NCBI RefSeq assembly: GCF_937875145.1
Contig: NZ_CALNCS010000079.1
Span: 1 to 5,982, forward strand
Length of the DNA: 5,982 nt
Reading direction: 5' to 3'
From: Alkalibaculum bacchi
GTDB lineage: Bacteria > Bacillota > Clostridia > Eubacteriales > Alkalibacteraceae
Of this stretch, positions 1 to 5,224 are shown in pieces (position 1 is the first letter of the stretch; each line of letters starts with the position of its first letter). The notes beneath the pieces are model-generated. The model worked only from the letters and a program-made list of their open reading frames with translations. It was not told the origin of the DNA and made no database searches. The position numbers and the translations under genes are program-made.

Positions 1-307
1 ACATAGCTTTTGCAGCGTCTATTGGTGATCCACCACCAATGGCGACGATTACGTCAGGTTGGAATTTTTTCATTGCTTCAGCGCCTCGTTTAACAGTATT
101 GATTCCAGGATCAGCTTCAACGCCATAGAATAATTCTGTTTCGATATTGGCTTCTTTTAATAAACCTTCGATTTTAGGAATAGTACCGTCTTTAATTAAT
201 CTTTCTGAACCGAAAACCAATATTGCTTTTTTACCTTTAACATCTTTTAAATGATCGATCGCATTTTCACCATAATAAATATCTCTTGGTACAGTAAATC
301 TTAGCAT
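1..307 (-). CDS. Iron-containing alcohol dehydrogenase, N-terminal part (cut by window edge)
   Basis: This gene encodes the first 102 residues of a group III (iron-dependent) alcohol dehydrogenase, a cytoplasmic enzyme that interconverts alcohols and aldehydes or ketones with NAD(P)H; in anaerobes it usually serves fermentative alcohol formation. The sequence shows the family opening MLRFTVPRDIYYGENA, a beta-strand stretch KKAILVFGSERLIKDG, the segment GVEADPGINTV, and the nucleotide-binding loop GGGSPIDAAK at residues 91-100. The metal ligands lie in the missing part. The ATG at 307-305 is preceded by a strong AGGAGG ribosome site about eight bases upstream. It reads leftward out of the window and has its own upstream control region, with M48 terminated before it. 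A second enzyme of the same family ends at the right edge of the window in the same orientation. The substrate cannot be told from this fragment; family assignment is secure. Confidence 0.95.
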   Translation of the reverse strand, partial: MLRFTVPRDIYYGENAIDHLKDVKGKKAILVFGSERLIKDGTIPKIEGLLKEANIETELFYGVEADPGINTVKRGAEAMKKFQPDVIVAIGGGSPIDAAKAM

Positions 308-355
308 AATAATTTCCTCCTAATTTATAATTATTTTGGTTCTTCTTGATTGTAA

Positions 356-365
356 GATAATTATC
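356..365. promoter_or_regulatory. Palindrome GATAATTATC in the dehydrogenase leader
   Basis: The 10-base sequence GATAATTATC is a perfect palindrome. It also sits inside a wider inverted pair, TTGAT at 346-350 and ATCAA at 363-367. It lies about 50 bases upstream of the dehydrogenase start, just before the ribosome site region. It resembles a shortened Fur-type half-site array but lacks the full 15-base core. In such AT-rich DNA a chance palindrome is possible, so an operator role is only a suggestion. Confidence 0.25.
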
Positions 366-375
366 AAACTTCCAC

Positions 376-406
376 AAGTACTTACTTTTAAGTAGTCTAG
401 TTACTT
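376..406. promoter_or_regulatory. Cluster of alternating AAGTA/TACTT pentamers, candidate operator or RNA structure
   Basis: On the plus strand the order is AAGTA (376-380), two bases, TACTT (383-387), two bases, AAGTA (390-394), seven bases, TACTT (402-406). Each neighbouring pair forms an inverted repeat. The cluster is 70-100 bases upstream of the dehydrogenase start and falls within its predicted transcript leader, so it could bind a dimeric regulator or form alternative weak hairpins. The repeat is visible directly; a regulatory role is inferred. Confidence 0.35.
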
Positions 407-436
407 AAATCACTGAATTGAAAAAAGATTAATCTG

Positions 437-465
437 ATTTTAAACTTTAATCCCTTACAGTACAA
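437..465 (-). promoter_or_regulatory. Candidate promoter for the left alcohol dehydrogenase (proximal)
   Basis: Read on the minus strand, a -35-like TTGTAC is followed after 17 bases by a -10-like TAAAAT. The -10 matches five of six consensus positions and the -35 only three. Transcription would begin near 430, giving a leader of about 120 bases that includes the pentamer cluster. In AT-rich DNA such matches are common, so this remains tentative. Confidence 0.35.
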
Positions 466-517
466 GCATTTCTGTGTTCTTTAAGGCTCATTAAAAACTG
501 TAAATTGTCAAATGTAT

Positions 518-545
518 ATTATATAAATAATTTTTTCAGGATCAA
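518..545 (-). promoter_or_regulatory. Candidate promoter for the left alcohol dehydrogenase (distal)
   Basis: On the minus strand TTGATC is followed after 16 bases by a perfect TATAAT. The -35 matches four of six consensus positions. Transcription would start near 511, some 200 bases before the dehydrogenase start. It is a better consensus match than the proximal candidate but would give an unusually long leader. Confidence 0.4.
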
Positions 546-647
546 TATTTAATATAATATGTGAATAAAATCCATTTATGATAATATCTAATTTAACAAT
601 CATTAAAATATAAATGTTTAAACCACCTTAAGCTGAGACTTTGTGCA

Positions 648-683
648 AAAAAGAATCCAAGCCTTTTGACTTGGACTTTTTTT
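648..683 (-). terminator. Intrinsic terminator of the M48 protease gene
   Basis: A hairpin lies directly after the M48 stop codon. Its arms TCCAAG (656-661) and CTTGGA (670-675) enclose an 8-base loop, and the stem extends past one mismatch into flanking A/T runs. Read on the minus strand it ends in TTTTTT, as expected for a Rho-independent terminator. The A run on the other side also makes it usable in the plus direction. Confidence 0.8.
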
Positions 684-1923
684 AATTTTCTATCTTTTCA
701 TATTCTACTGATCTATACAATTCTATTCTATCCTCTAAAGTTGGATGAGTGTGATACCATATTTTATAGATATTAGAAGGACGTGGTAAACCTAGGCTTG
801 TTTTTGTTAATTTTTCCATGGCACTGACCGCAGATTCCCTATCCTCTGTTAGTGAAATTTCATATCGATCCGCCTCAATTTCCATACTACGAGATAGGTA
901 GCTAGAAATAGGATTAGATAAAAATGAAAACAGATTGAGCATTATAATTAACAAAGGAATGGATGCATAAGTACATAAGTCTTTAAAGCCAAAAACACCA
1001 TTGGATAATTTAAGAATGCATGTTGACAAACGATATACTAAGTAAAGAATCAAGAATATGCTAATGGAACTAATAATAATGCTCTTGCCTATATGACCTT
1101 TTTCATAATGTCCAATCTCATGAGCAGTAATGCTTAAAACCTCATCTTCCTCTAAATTATTAATCGTTGTATCCCACAGGACAATCCTTTTAGAATCGAA
1201 AATACCTGTCATATAGGCATTCATAGTTTTTGTATCTTTGCTCTTATCTACTTTATAGATCCCAGCATCTTCTATACCTGCTTTTGAGAGCAATCCTTCA
1301 ATTTCTTGACCAAGCTTCTCATCTTCAATTGAGGTATATTCATTAAAAATCGGATCAATTACTAATGGTGAGATAAATGTAGTAAAAATTATAATAGGTA
1401 TAATGATCAAAGCTATTTTAAACCACCAAGCCTTAGGGTTTTTATAAATGATACCGTATGGAACCCATAATAACAATGAAGTGATCAAATCATGAATTAA
1501 AAATCCTTTTACATTTATTTCAAACCACCTAAAAAAACTTTGATCACTAAGTCCATATTTATGAGGTAAGATATAAGACGAATAAAAATCAAGTGGCAAA
1601 CTTATAAGAAATATCAGACCAAAAAATATCAGACCATAAAGAAGACCTGATTGAAACGCCCCTTTCCCATTTCCTGCTAAAGTGCTTATCCTCTGCGATA
1701 AACCTGAAGTTAGGAAAAGCAAAGGGATTATAAAGGTAAGCAACAATCGAACTCCCCAAACCTTTAAAGTATCTTTTCTAAAAGAGAAAGCCTCGTCTTG
1801 TAACTCTGGATATTCTAGCCTAAGGTCATTCATATTGTTTATTTCAGCAAAATATACAACAATTATAAAGAGTATTAACAATGCAAAAAACAACACCATT
1901 GCCCTCTGTAACTTTTTGTTCAC
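682..1923 (-). CDS. M48 family (Ste24-like) integral membrane zinc metalloprotease
   Basis: This encodes a 413-residue membrane protease related to Ste24/CAAX prenyl protease 1, a family that cleaves membrane or misfolded envelope proteins with the active site at the cytoplasmic side. About seven hydrophobic segments are visible. The zinc motif HEIGH (residues 268-272) continues as YEKGH, and the third ligand is the Glu of SRSMEIEAD (about residue 348). A conserved THPTLEDRIEL follows near the C-terminus, and the upstream NAYMTGIFDSKRIVLWDT stretch is typical of the family. I start it at GTG 1923-1921 because AAGGTGAT, a close match to the 16S tail, lies just upstream; extending to an in-frame TTG at 1938 would put this ribosome site inside the gene. 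The gene stands alone between two terminators. Bacteria rarely farnesylate proteins, so quality control or peptide cleavage is more likely than CAAX processing, but the substrate is unknown. Confidence 0.92.
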   Translation of the reverse strand: MNKKLQRAMVLFFALLILFIIVVYFAEINNMNDLRLEYPELQDEAFSFRKDTLKVWGVRLLLTFIIPLLFLTSGLSQRISTLAGNGKGAFQSGLLYGLIFFGLIFLISLPLDFYSSYILPHKYGLSDQSFFRWFEINVKGFLIHDLITSLLLWVPYGIIYKNPKAWWFKIALIIIPIIIFTTFISPLVIDPIFNEYTSIEDEKLGQEIEGLLSKAGIEDAGIYKVDKSKDTKTMNAYMTGIFDSKRIVLWDTTINNLEEDEVLSITAHEIGHYEKGHIGKSIIISSISIFLILYLVYRLSTCILKLSNGVFGFKDLCTYASIPLLIIMLNLFSFLSNPISSYLSRSMEIEADRYEISLTEDRESAVSAMEKLTKTSLGLPRPSNIYKIWYHTHPTLEDRIELYRSVEYEKIEN

Positions 1924-1968
1924 TCCATCACCTTCCAATCTATATATTCTTATAACAGAAAAAAATCA

Positions 1969-1974
1969 ATTATA
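1969..1974 (-). promoter_or_regulatory. Candidate -10 box for the M48 gene
   Basis: On the minus strand there is a perfect TATAAT about 45 bases upstream of the GTG start. The hexamer 17 bases further up, AGGAGA, is a poor -35, so the promoter is either weak, activator-dependent or misplaced. No other convincing promoter was seen between the upstream terminator hairpin and the start. Confidence 0.4.
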
Positions 1975-2052
1975 CAGAGACTACTATATCCTCTCCTAAA
2001 TATTTATATATGATTTATTACTTTAAAATATTACCAAGATTAATAGTATTCT

Positions 2053-2091
2053 AAAAAGGAACCCAAGATTGAATACTTGGATTCCTTTTTT
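2053..2091. terminator. Bidirectional hairpin terminator between FMN reductase and M48 genes
   Basis: Arms AAAAAGGAA-c-CCAAG (2053-2067) and CTTGG-a-TTCCTTTTT (2076-2090) form a 14-pair stem with one C/A mismatch and an 8-base loop. T runs lie on both strands. It follows the FMN reductase gene on the minus strand after about 145 bases and insulates the M48 gene, which begins some 130 bases further on. Confidence 0.8.
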
Positions 2092-2234
2092 ACATACTTT
2101 AAAATTAAAGCTTGACTAACTATTCATTACCTTTGAACTTAGCTCCTACCCCAGCTACCCTAGAGCGCAACGAAGAGTCTTGCCCTAAAAGAAATGCAAT
2201 ATGCTGATGACTGGTAGCTAGGCATCGCATGCGC
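2092..2234 (-). repeat. G+C-rich intergenic island, possible dispersed repeat element
   Basis: Between the FMN reductase stop and its terminator, positions 2141-2234 are about half G+C, against roughly a third in the surroundings. The island contains AGCTACC at 2153-2159 paired with GGTAGCT at 2213-2219, the palindrome CGCATGCG at 2226-2233, and GCAA/TTGC arms inside. A minus-strand open frame of 36 codons, listed separately, spans most of it. The composition shift and the nested inverted repeats suggest an inserted repetitive element or a structured RNA tail rather than ordinary intergenic DNA. I do not recognise the element; only its composition and repeats are directly visible. Confidence 0.35.
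2120..2230 (-). CDS. Possible 36-residue small ORF just downstream of the FMN reductase
   Basis: An ATG at 2230-2228 lies five bases beyond the FMN reductase stop codon and opens a 36-residue frame ending at TAG 2122-2120. The peptide begins MRCLATSHQHIAFLLGQDSS and ends AGVGAKFKGNE. An AGGA about nine bases upstream, inside the end of the reductase gene, could serve as a ribosome site and would permit translational coupling. Against a real gene are its short length, its coincidence with the G+C-rich, repeat-like island and the lack of any recognised domain. It may be a phantom frame carried by a repeat. Confidence 0.2.
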   Translation of the reverse strand: MRCLATSHQHIAFLLGQDSSLRSRVAGVGAKFKGNE

Positions 2235-2795
2235 TTATTTCCTATCTTTAATATAGTCAATAAAAGCATCTGCTTGTTTATACAAATAAGAAGAACCTAC
2301 TGTTAGTTCAAGTTTTCCATCTTTATTAATCTGTTCCATTCCATGGGCAATACTAAGGCGAGGACGATTCATTACGTCCATATTTGTAAAGCTTAATAAG
2401 GTCACTAAATGATCCTGGGCAACTAAAGTTCCTGAAAGCCCTGGCGTTATTCCACTAATTGCTGCTGGTTTTCTACTTAGAACGTGTCCTTCTGTTTCGC
2501 TAAATGGCCTAGACAGCCAATCAATTGTATTTTTTAGCACACCTGAGAAAAAGTGATTATATTCAGGTGTAAAAAACCATACGCCATCTGCTGCCTTTAC
2601 TTTTTCTCTTATTCTCTGAACTTCTTCTGGAGCTGGATACTCTATATCCTGATTGAAAAGCGGAACACCACTAATGCTAAGGATTTCAAGATTTGCTTTA
2701 CCCTCTACATAACTCTGTGCTATTTTAGCAAGCTGAAGGTTTAAGGAGTCCTTTCTCAAAGAACCTACTATGGCCACTATATTGATCTTATCCAT
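2235..2795 (-). CDS. NADPH-dependent FMN reductase family flavoprotein (quinone/azo/chromate-reductase type)
   Basis: This 186-residue protein belongs to the NADPH-dependent FMN reductase group of flavodoxin-fold enzymes, soluble dimers that use NAD(P)H through bound FMN to reduce quinones, azo compounds, chromate or free flavin. The N-terminal strand IVAIVGSL leads into the FMN-phosphate loop GSLRKDS (residues 11-17). The second hallmark is PEYN (77-80) followed by GVLKNTIDWLSRP (85-97). The length is usual for the family. The ATG at 2795-2793 has an AGAGGAG ribosome site eight bases upstream and a good promoter, so it is a complete gene with its own control. It is divergent from the MASE3-PP2C gene and ends before a terminator. 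The physiological substrate cannot be predicted from sequence; a role in quinone or electrophile detoxification is an inference. Confidence 0.92.
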   Translation of the reverse strand: MDKINIVAIVGSLRKDSLNLQLAKIAQSYVEGKANLEILSISGVPLFNQDIEYPAPEEVQRIREKVKAADGVWFFTPEYNHFFSGVLKNTIDWLSRPFSETEGHVLSRKPAAISGITPGLSGTLVAQDHLVTLLSFTNMDVMNRPRLSIAHGMEQINKDGKLELTVGSSYLYKQADAFIDYIKDRK

Positions 2796-2831
2796 TTACA
2801 ATTCTCCTCTACAATATGATTAGAATATTAC

Positions 2832-2860
2832 ACTATAGCTATTTTACCATAATAATGTAA
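2832..2860 (-). promoter_or_regulatory. Promoter of the FMN reductase gene
   Basis: On the minus strand TTACAT and TATAGT are separated by exactly 17 bases and lie about 37 bases upstream of the start codon (from the -10). This is a good housekeeping-type promoter with the right position for a short leader. An alternative extended -10, TGGTAAAAT, lies within the spacer. Confidence 0.6.
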
Positions 2861-3162
2861 TATCTTTGTATTAAAAACAGTTAATAATCCTTTGATGTAA
2901 GATATGTTTTCATTTTAACCTTGATATGTCTGAAATCTATAAAAATAAAATGTAAAGCTTCCCATTTATATTTCTCTTCTATTTTACGTAGAATTTTCTA
3001 AAGGAAACTTATAGTAGGAATTCTTATTCTATTTCTTCTACCTTTATTTACAAAATAACCACATATAACACAAAAAACGCACAAAAGCTTTTAAAACACG
3101 AAACAATGTTATAAAATAGTAACCATATCTTAATTATCAGTTAGAAAGTTGGTGTGTAAAAT
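2861..3162. other. Intergenic region between the divergent FMN reductase and PP2C genes
   Basis: This 302-base stretch is AT-rich and contains no credible open frame. Apart from the plus-strand extended -10 listed separately, I see the palindrome AAAAGCTTTT at 3083-3092 and the word AGGAATT near 3017, which resembles a sigma-H -35 but has no matching -10. Nothing else stands out. Confidence 0.5.
3107..3117 (+). promoter_or_regulatory. Candidate extended -10 promoter of the MASE3-PP2C gene
   Basis: TGTTATAAA fits the extended -10 pattern TGnTATAAA and is about 50 bases upstream of the ATG. The hexamer 17 bases further up, GCTTTT, is a poor -35. The leader would be about 40 bases. The ribosome site is also weak: only GGTGTG-like bases occur before the ATG, which suggests low expression. 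Confidence 0.4.
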
Positions 3163-4872
3163 ATGAATTCTGGTTTTTCTAATAAATGTGGGGGGCTAGA
3201 ACCTACTAAATTTAATCAACTTTTCGATTACGGATTTGCTCTAATAAGCTTTCTCATCTCTGGAGGGATTTTTTATTTCGTTCGTTTTTTAAATAAATAC
3301 ATGTATCAAATTTTTAGAGTTCGTCAATATTTGATTTTTCATACAATAATTGAATTTGCAAGTATTATTATGTGCGTAGCTAGTTTTCTTGTGGTTTACT
3401 ATGTTGGAGACCGAGATAAAAGACTTAGAATGAAGGTATTAGCAGGGGTTTTACTCCTTGTAGGGTGTGTAGATTTTTGGCACACCTTCTCTTACAATGG
3501 CATGCCTGGTTTATTAGTACCAAGTTCTGTACAAGGAGCTACTACATATTGGATTATTGGGCGATTTATTTTGGCAGGAGGAATACTACTTTGTAGTTTC
3601 ATCTCAATAGATGTAAACGTACATTCTATACATACTATACATAAAAGTTTCCTTGTAGGTTTACCTTTATTTCTATCACTTTTTATTCTCTATATTGTAA
3701 GTTACTATCCAACTCTGTTACCGCCCCTCTTCATCGAGGGCGAAGGTCTTACTCCTTTAAAAAATTGGTTAGAGTATGCAATTATTTTAATGATGTTTAT
3801 CGCTTGTATTAATTTTTTTATAGAATATGGAAAAAGTAAACGCAATACACTTGCCTATATGATTGTAGCCCTAATTGTAAGCATATTTTCCGAACTCTCT
3901 TTTACAAACTATGGTAATATTTATGATACTTATAATCTTTTAGGTCATATCTATAAATTAATTGCATCTTATATGTTTTTTAGGTTGCTGTTTATCTTCA
4001 ATATTAATTATCCCTATGAAGAGCTAGATAAAGCAGAAAAAGAGATTAGCCAATACGCAAACAACTTAGAAGTATTAGTACGACACAGAACAGAAGAAGT
4101 TGAAATTGCAAATGAACAATTGTTGCAAGATCTCGAATACGCAAAAAGCATACAAAAGGCTATAATGCCTATAAAACATGAAAATTTTGATAATCTAGAA
4201 GTATATAGTGAGTATATTGCCTTTGAAAAAGTGGGCGGAGATTTTTATGGATTTGAAAATTTAGGTAGCGATCAGTTATCCTTTTACATTGGAGATGTAG
4301 CAGGACATGGTGTACCAGCCGCAATGATGACCATTTTCTTAAAGCAAACCCTTGTAATGTCTAATTATCATAATAGTACAAAAGAATTTTTTCATCCAAA
4401 AGAAGTTATTCAAAATCTTTACAGAGAATATAATGAAACCGATTTCCCTTTAGAAATGTATGCAGTGATGCTATACGGAATATTTAATAAAAAAACCAAC
4501 GAGATGATCTTTTCTTCTGGTGGGCTTAATACCTTCCCATTAATCTATGAAAGCCAGGGAAATGTAAAAGTTGTAGAGCACACTGGCTTTCCCATTTGCA
4601 AATTTGGGGAAGAATTTTGTAATTCCTTTAATGAATATACCGTACAATTACATAAAGGGAACAAAGTCCTTTTTTATACAGACGGATTAATCGAAATCAC
4701 AAATATTCATGGGGAAGACTTTGGTGAAGCTCGATTAGTAAAATTAATAAGCAAATATGGTCATTTAATACCTAAGGAATTGTCCATCAAGATTACGAAA
4801 GAAATAAAAAGATTTTCTAATGGCGTAAAGCCAAAAGATGACATACATTACTTTATTGTAGAGTTACATTAA
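3163..4872 (+). CDS. Membrane sensor serine phosphatase: MASE3-like domain fused to SpoIIE/RsbU-type PP2C
   Basis: This 569-residue protein joins a membrane sensor to a PP2C-type Ser/Thr phosphatase, the class that dephosphorylates STAS anti-sigma antagonists such as RsbV or SpoIIAA. Residues about 24-278 contain roughly eight hydrophobic segments and look like MASE3: DFWHTFSYNGMPG (104-116), YWIIGRF (129-135) and FTNYGNIYDTYNLLGHIYK (247-265). A charged coiled coil spans about 285-330 and leads into the phosphatase domain. All metal-binding acidic residues are in place: GGDFY (D360), GDVAGHG (D378), YTDG (D507) and KPKDD (D559, D560). An in-frame TAA six bases upstream makes the ATG at 3163 the earliest possible start, although the ribosome site is weak. 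No rsbV- or rsbW-like partner is adjacent. The ligand and target are unknown; the architecture is confident. Confidence 0.92.
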   Translation: MNSGFSNKCGGLEPTKFNQLFDYGFALISFLISGGIFYFVRFLNKYMYQIFRVRQYLIFHTIIEFASIIMCVASFLVVYYVGDRDKRLRMKVLAGVLLLVGCVDFWHTFSYNGMPGLLVPSSVQGATTYWIIGRFILAGGILLCSFISIDVNVHSIHTIHKSFLVGLPLFLSLFILYIVSYYPTLLPPLFIEGEGLTPLKNWLEYAIILMMFIACINFFIEYGKSKRNTLAYMIVALIVSIFSELSFTNYGNIYDTYNLLGHIYKLIASYMFFRLLFIFNINYPYEELDKAEKEISQYANNLEVLVRHRTEEVEIANEQLLQDLEYAKSIQKAIMPIKHENFDNLEVYSEYIAFEKVGGDFYGFENLGSDQLSFYIGDVAGHGVPAAMMTIFLKQTLVMSNYHNSTKEFFHPKEVIQNLYREYNETDFPLEMYAVMLYGIFNKKTNEMIFSSGGLNTFPLIYESQGNVKVVEHTGFPICKFGEEFCNSFNEYTVQLHKGNKVLFYTDGLIEITNIHGEDFGEARLVKLISKYGHLIPKELSIKITKEIKRFSNGVKPKDDIHYFIVELH

Positions 4873-4920
4873 CGATTAAACACATCATCTCTTGTCTTGT
4901 ACTTATGTATCCACAATTTG

Positions 4921-4955
4921 CTAGGTACTACAAAAAAACTTTTTTTAATACCCAG
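4921..4955 (+). terminator. Weak candidate terminator after the PP2C gene
   Basis: A7 (4932-4938) and T7 (4940-4946) are separated by one C and flanked by GGTA (4924-4927) and TACC (4949-4952), with CT/AG outside. The A/T stem is weak and no T run follows the whole hairpin. It is the only terminator-like element after the phosphatase stop, so read-through towards the HxlR gene is possible. Confidence 0.25.
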
Positions 4956-5015
4956 TAAAGAGGTTGATATATAAATGTATATATTTGTAATATTATACTT
5001 TTCATAACATTTAGC

Positions 5016-5044
5016 TTGACATATAACAAACAATACCTTACAAT
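5016..5044 (+). promoter_or_regulatory. Near-consensus promoter upstream of the HxlR gene
   Basis: A perfect TTGACA (5016-5021) is followed after exactly 17 bases by TACAAT (5039-5044, five of six). This is the best promoter match in the window. Transcription would start near 5051, giving about a 170-base leader before the HxlR start. The long leader contains an open frame beginning at the predicted first bases and a 9-mer that recurs inverted downstream. Confidence 0.65.
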
Positions 5045-5077
5045 TACTAATATGGTGGTTGGCATTCCCGATAAATG

Positions 5078-5086
5078 TGCGTACAA
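5078..5086 (-). promoter_or_regulatory. Inverted 9-mer, candidate upstream operator for HxlR
   Basis: TGCGTACAA here is the exact reverse complement of TTGTACGCA at 5187-5195. It lies within the wider partial palindrome TGTG...CACA (5076-5090 region), just downstream of the strong promoter. HxlR regulators bind inverted repeats near their own promoters, so this may be one half of an autoregulatory site pair. That role is inferred. Confidence 0.3.
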
Positions 5087-5163
5087 CACAATGTCATGTG
5101 GAGTGCTTTTTATCATCTTCTTAATTATATATTGCTTTAATTTATTCAAATTCACCGACATAC

Positions 5164-5172
5164 TGGTATAAA
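5164..5172 (+). promoter_or_regulatory. Candidate extended -10 promoter proximal to the HxlR gene
   Basis: TGGTATAAA fits the extended -10 pattern. A weak -35-like TTCAAA lies 16 bases upstream. Transcription would start near 5179, about 40 bases before the regulator, so the downstream copy of the 9-mer (5187-5195) would sit just after the start point. Confidence 0.4.
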
Positions 5173-5186
5173 GACCTTATGATTTT

Positions 5187-5195
5187 TTGTACGCA
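5187..5195 (+). promoter_or_regulatory. Inverted 9-mer, candidate proximal operator for HxlR
   Basis: TTGTACGCA is the exact inverse partner of the 9-mer at 5078-5086, 100 bases away. It is itself part of TTGTACGCAA, a near palindrome around GTAC. Its place just downstream of the proximal -10 would suit a repressor site. Regulatory use is inferred. Confidence 0.3.
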
Positions 5196-5224
5196 AATTA
5201 TGTTACTGGAAAGAAGTGAAGAGA

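Larger units (their letters stand above)
308..647. other. Gene-free control region upstream of the left alcohol dehydrogenase
   Basis: This very AT-rich stretch separates the M48 terminator from the dehydrogenase start. I see no credible open frame in it. It holds a strong ribosome site next to the dehydrogenase start, two candidate minus-strand promoters, a perfect 10-base palindrome and a cluster of four alternating pentamers, each listed separately. The transcript leader would be about 120 or 200 bases, depending on the promoter used. No riboswitch class was recognised. Confidence 0.6.
4873..5215. other. Intergenic region between PP2C and HxlR genes
   Basis: This 343-base gap contains a weak A/T hairpin, a near-consensus promoter, a second extended -10, and a pair of inverted 9-mers, all listed separately. 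A minus-strand frame at 4928-5161 and a plus-strand frame at 5052-5171 are both open, but neither has a convincing ribosome site or recognisable domain. Confidence 0.5.

Noticed and set aside
356..406. CRISPR-like repeat array
   Set aside because: The repeats are only five bases long, alternate in orientation and have no spacers.
593..599. Rex-like half-site TTGTTAA (minus strand) upstream of the dehydrogenase
   Set aside because: Only one half is present; the inverted TTAACAA partner at the expected spacing is absent and the site is about 290 bases from the start codon.
1924..1938. Upstream extension of the M48 gene to TTG 1938
   Set aside because: The added codons consist largely of the ribosome site for the GTG at 1923, so the shorter start is more likely.
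1682..1999. Plus-strand 105-codon open frame
   Set aside because: It lies antisense to the N-terminal coding part of the clear M48 gene, has no recognisable domain and lacks a ribosome site.
2553..2744. Plus-strand 63-codon open frame
   Set aside because: It is antisense to the FMN reductase core, including its PEYN motif, and has no independent support.
3014..3040. Sigma-H-like AGGAATT element upstream of the PP2C gene
   Set aside because: There is no GAAT-type -10 at the required distance.
4928..5161. Minus-strand 77-codon open frame
   Set aside because: It crosses the A7/T7 hairpin and the strong plus-strand promoter, has no well-spaced ribosome site, and its composition looks like a chance translation of AT-rich DNA.
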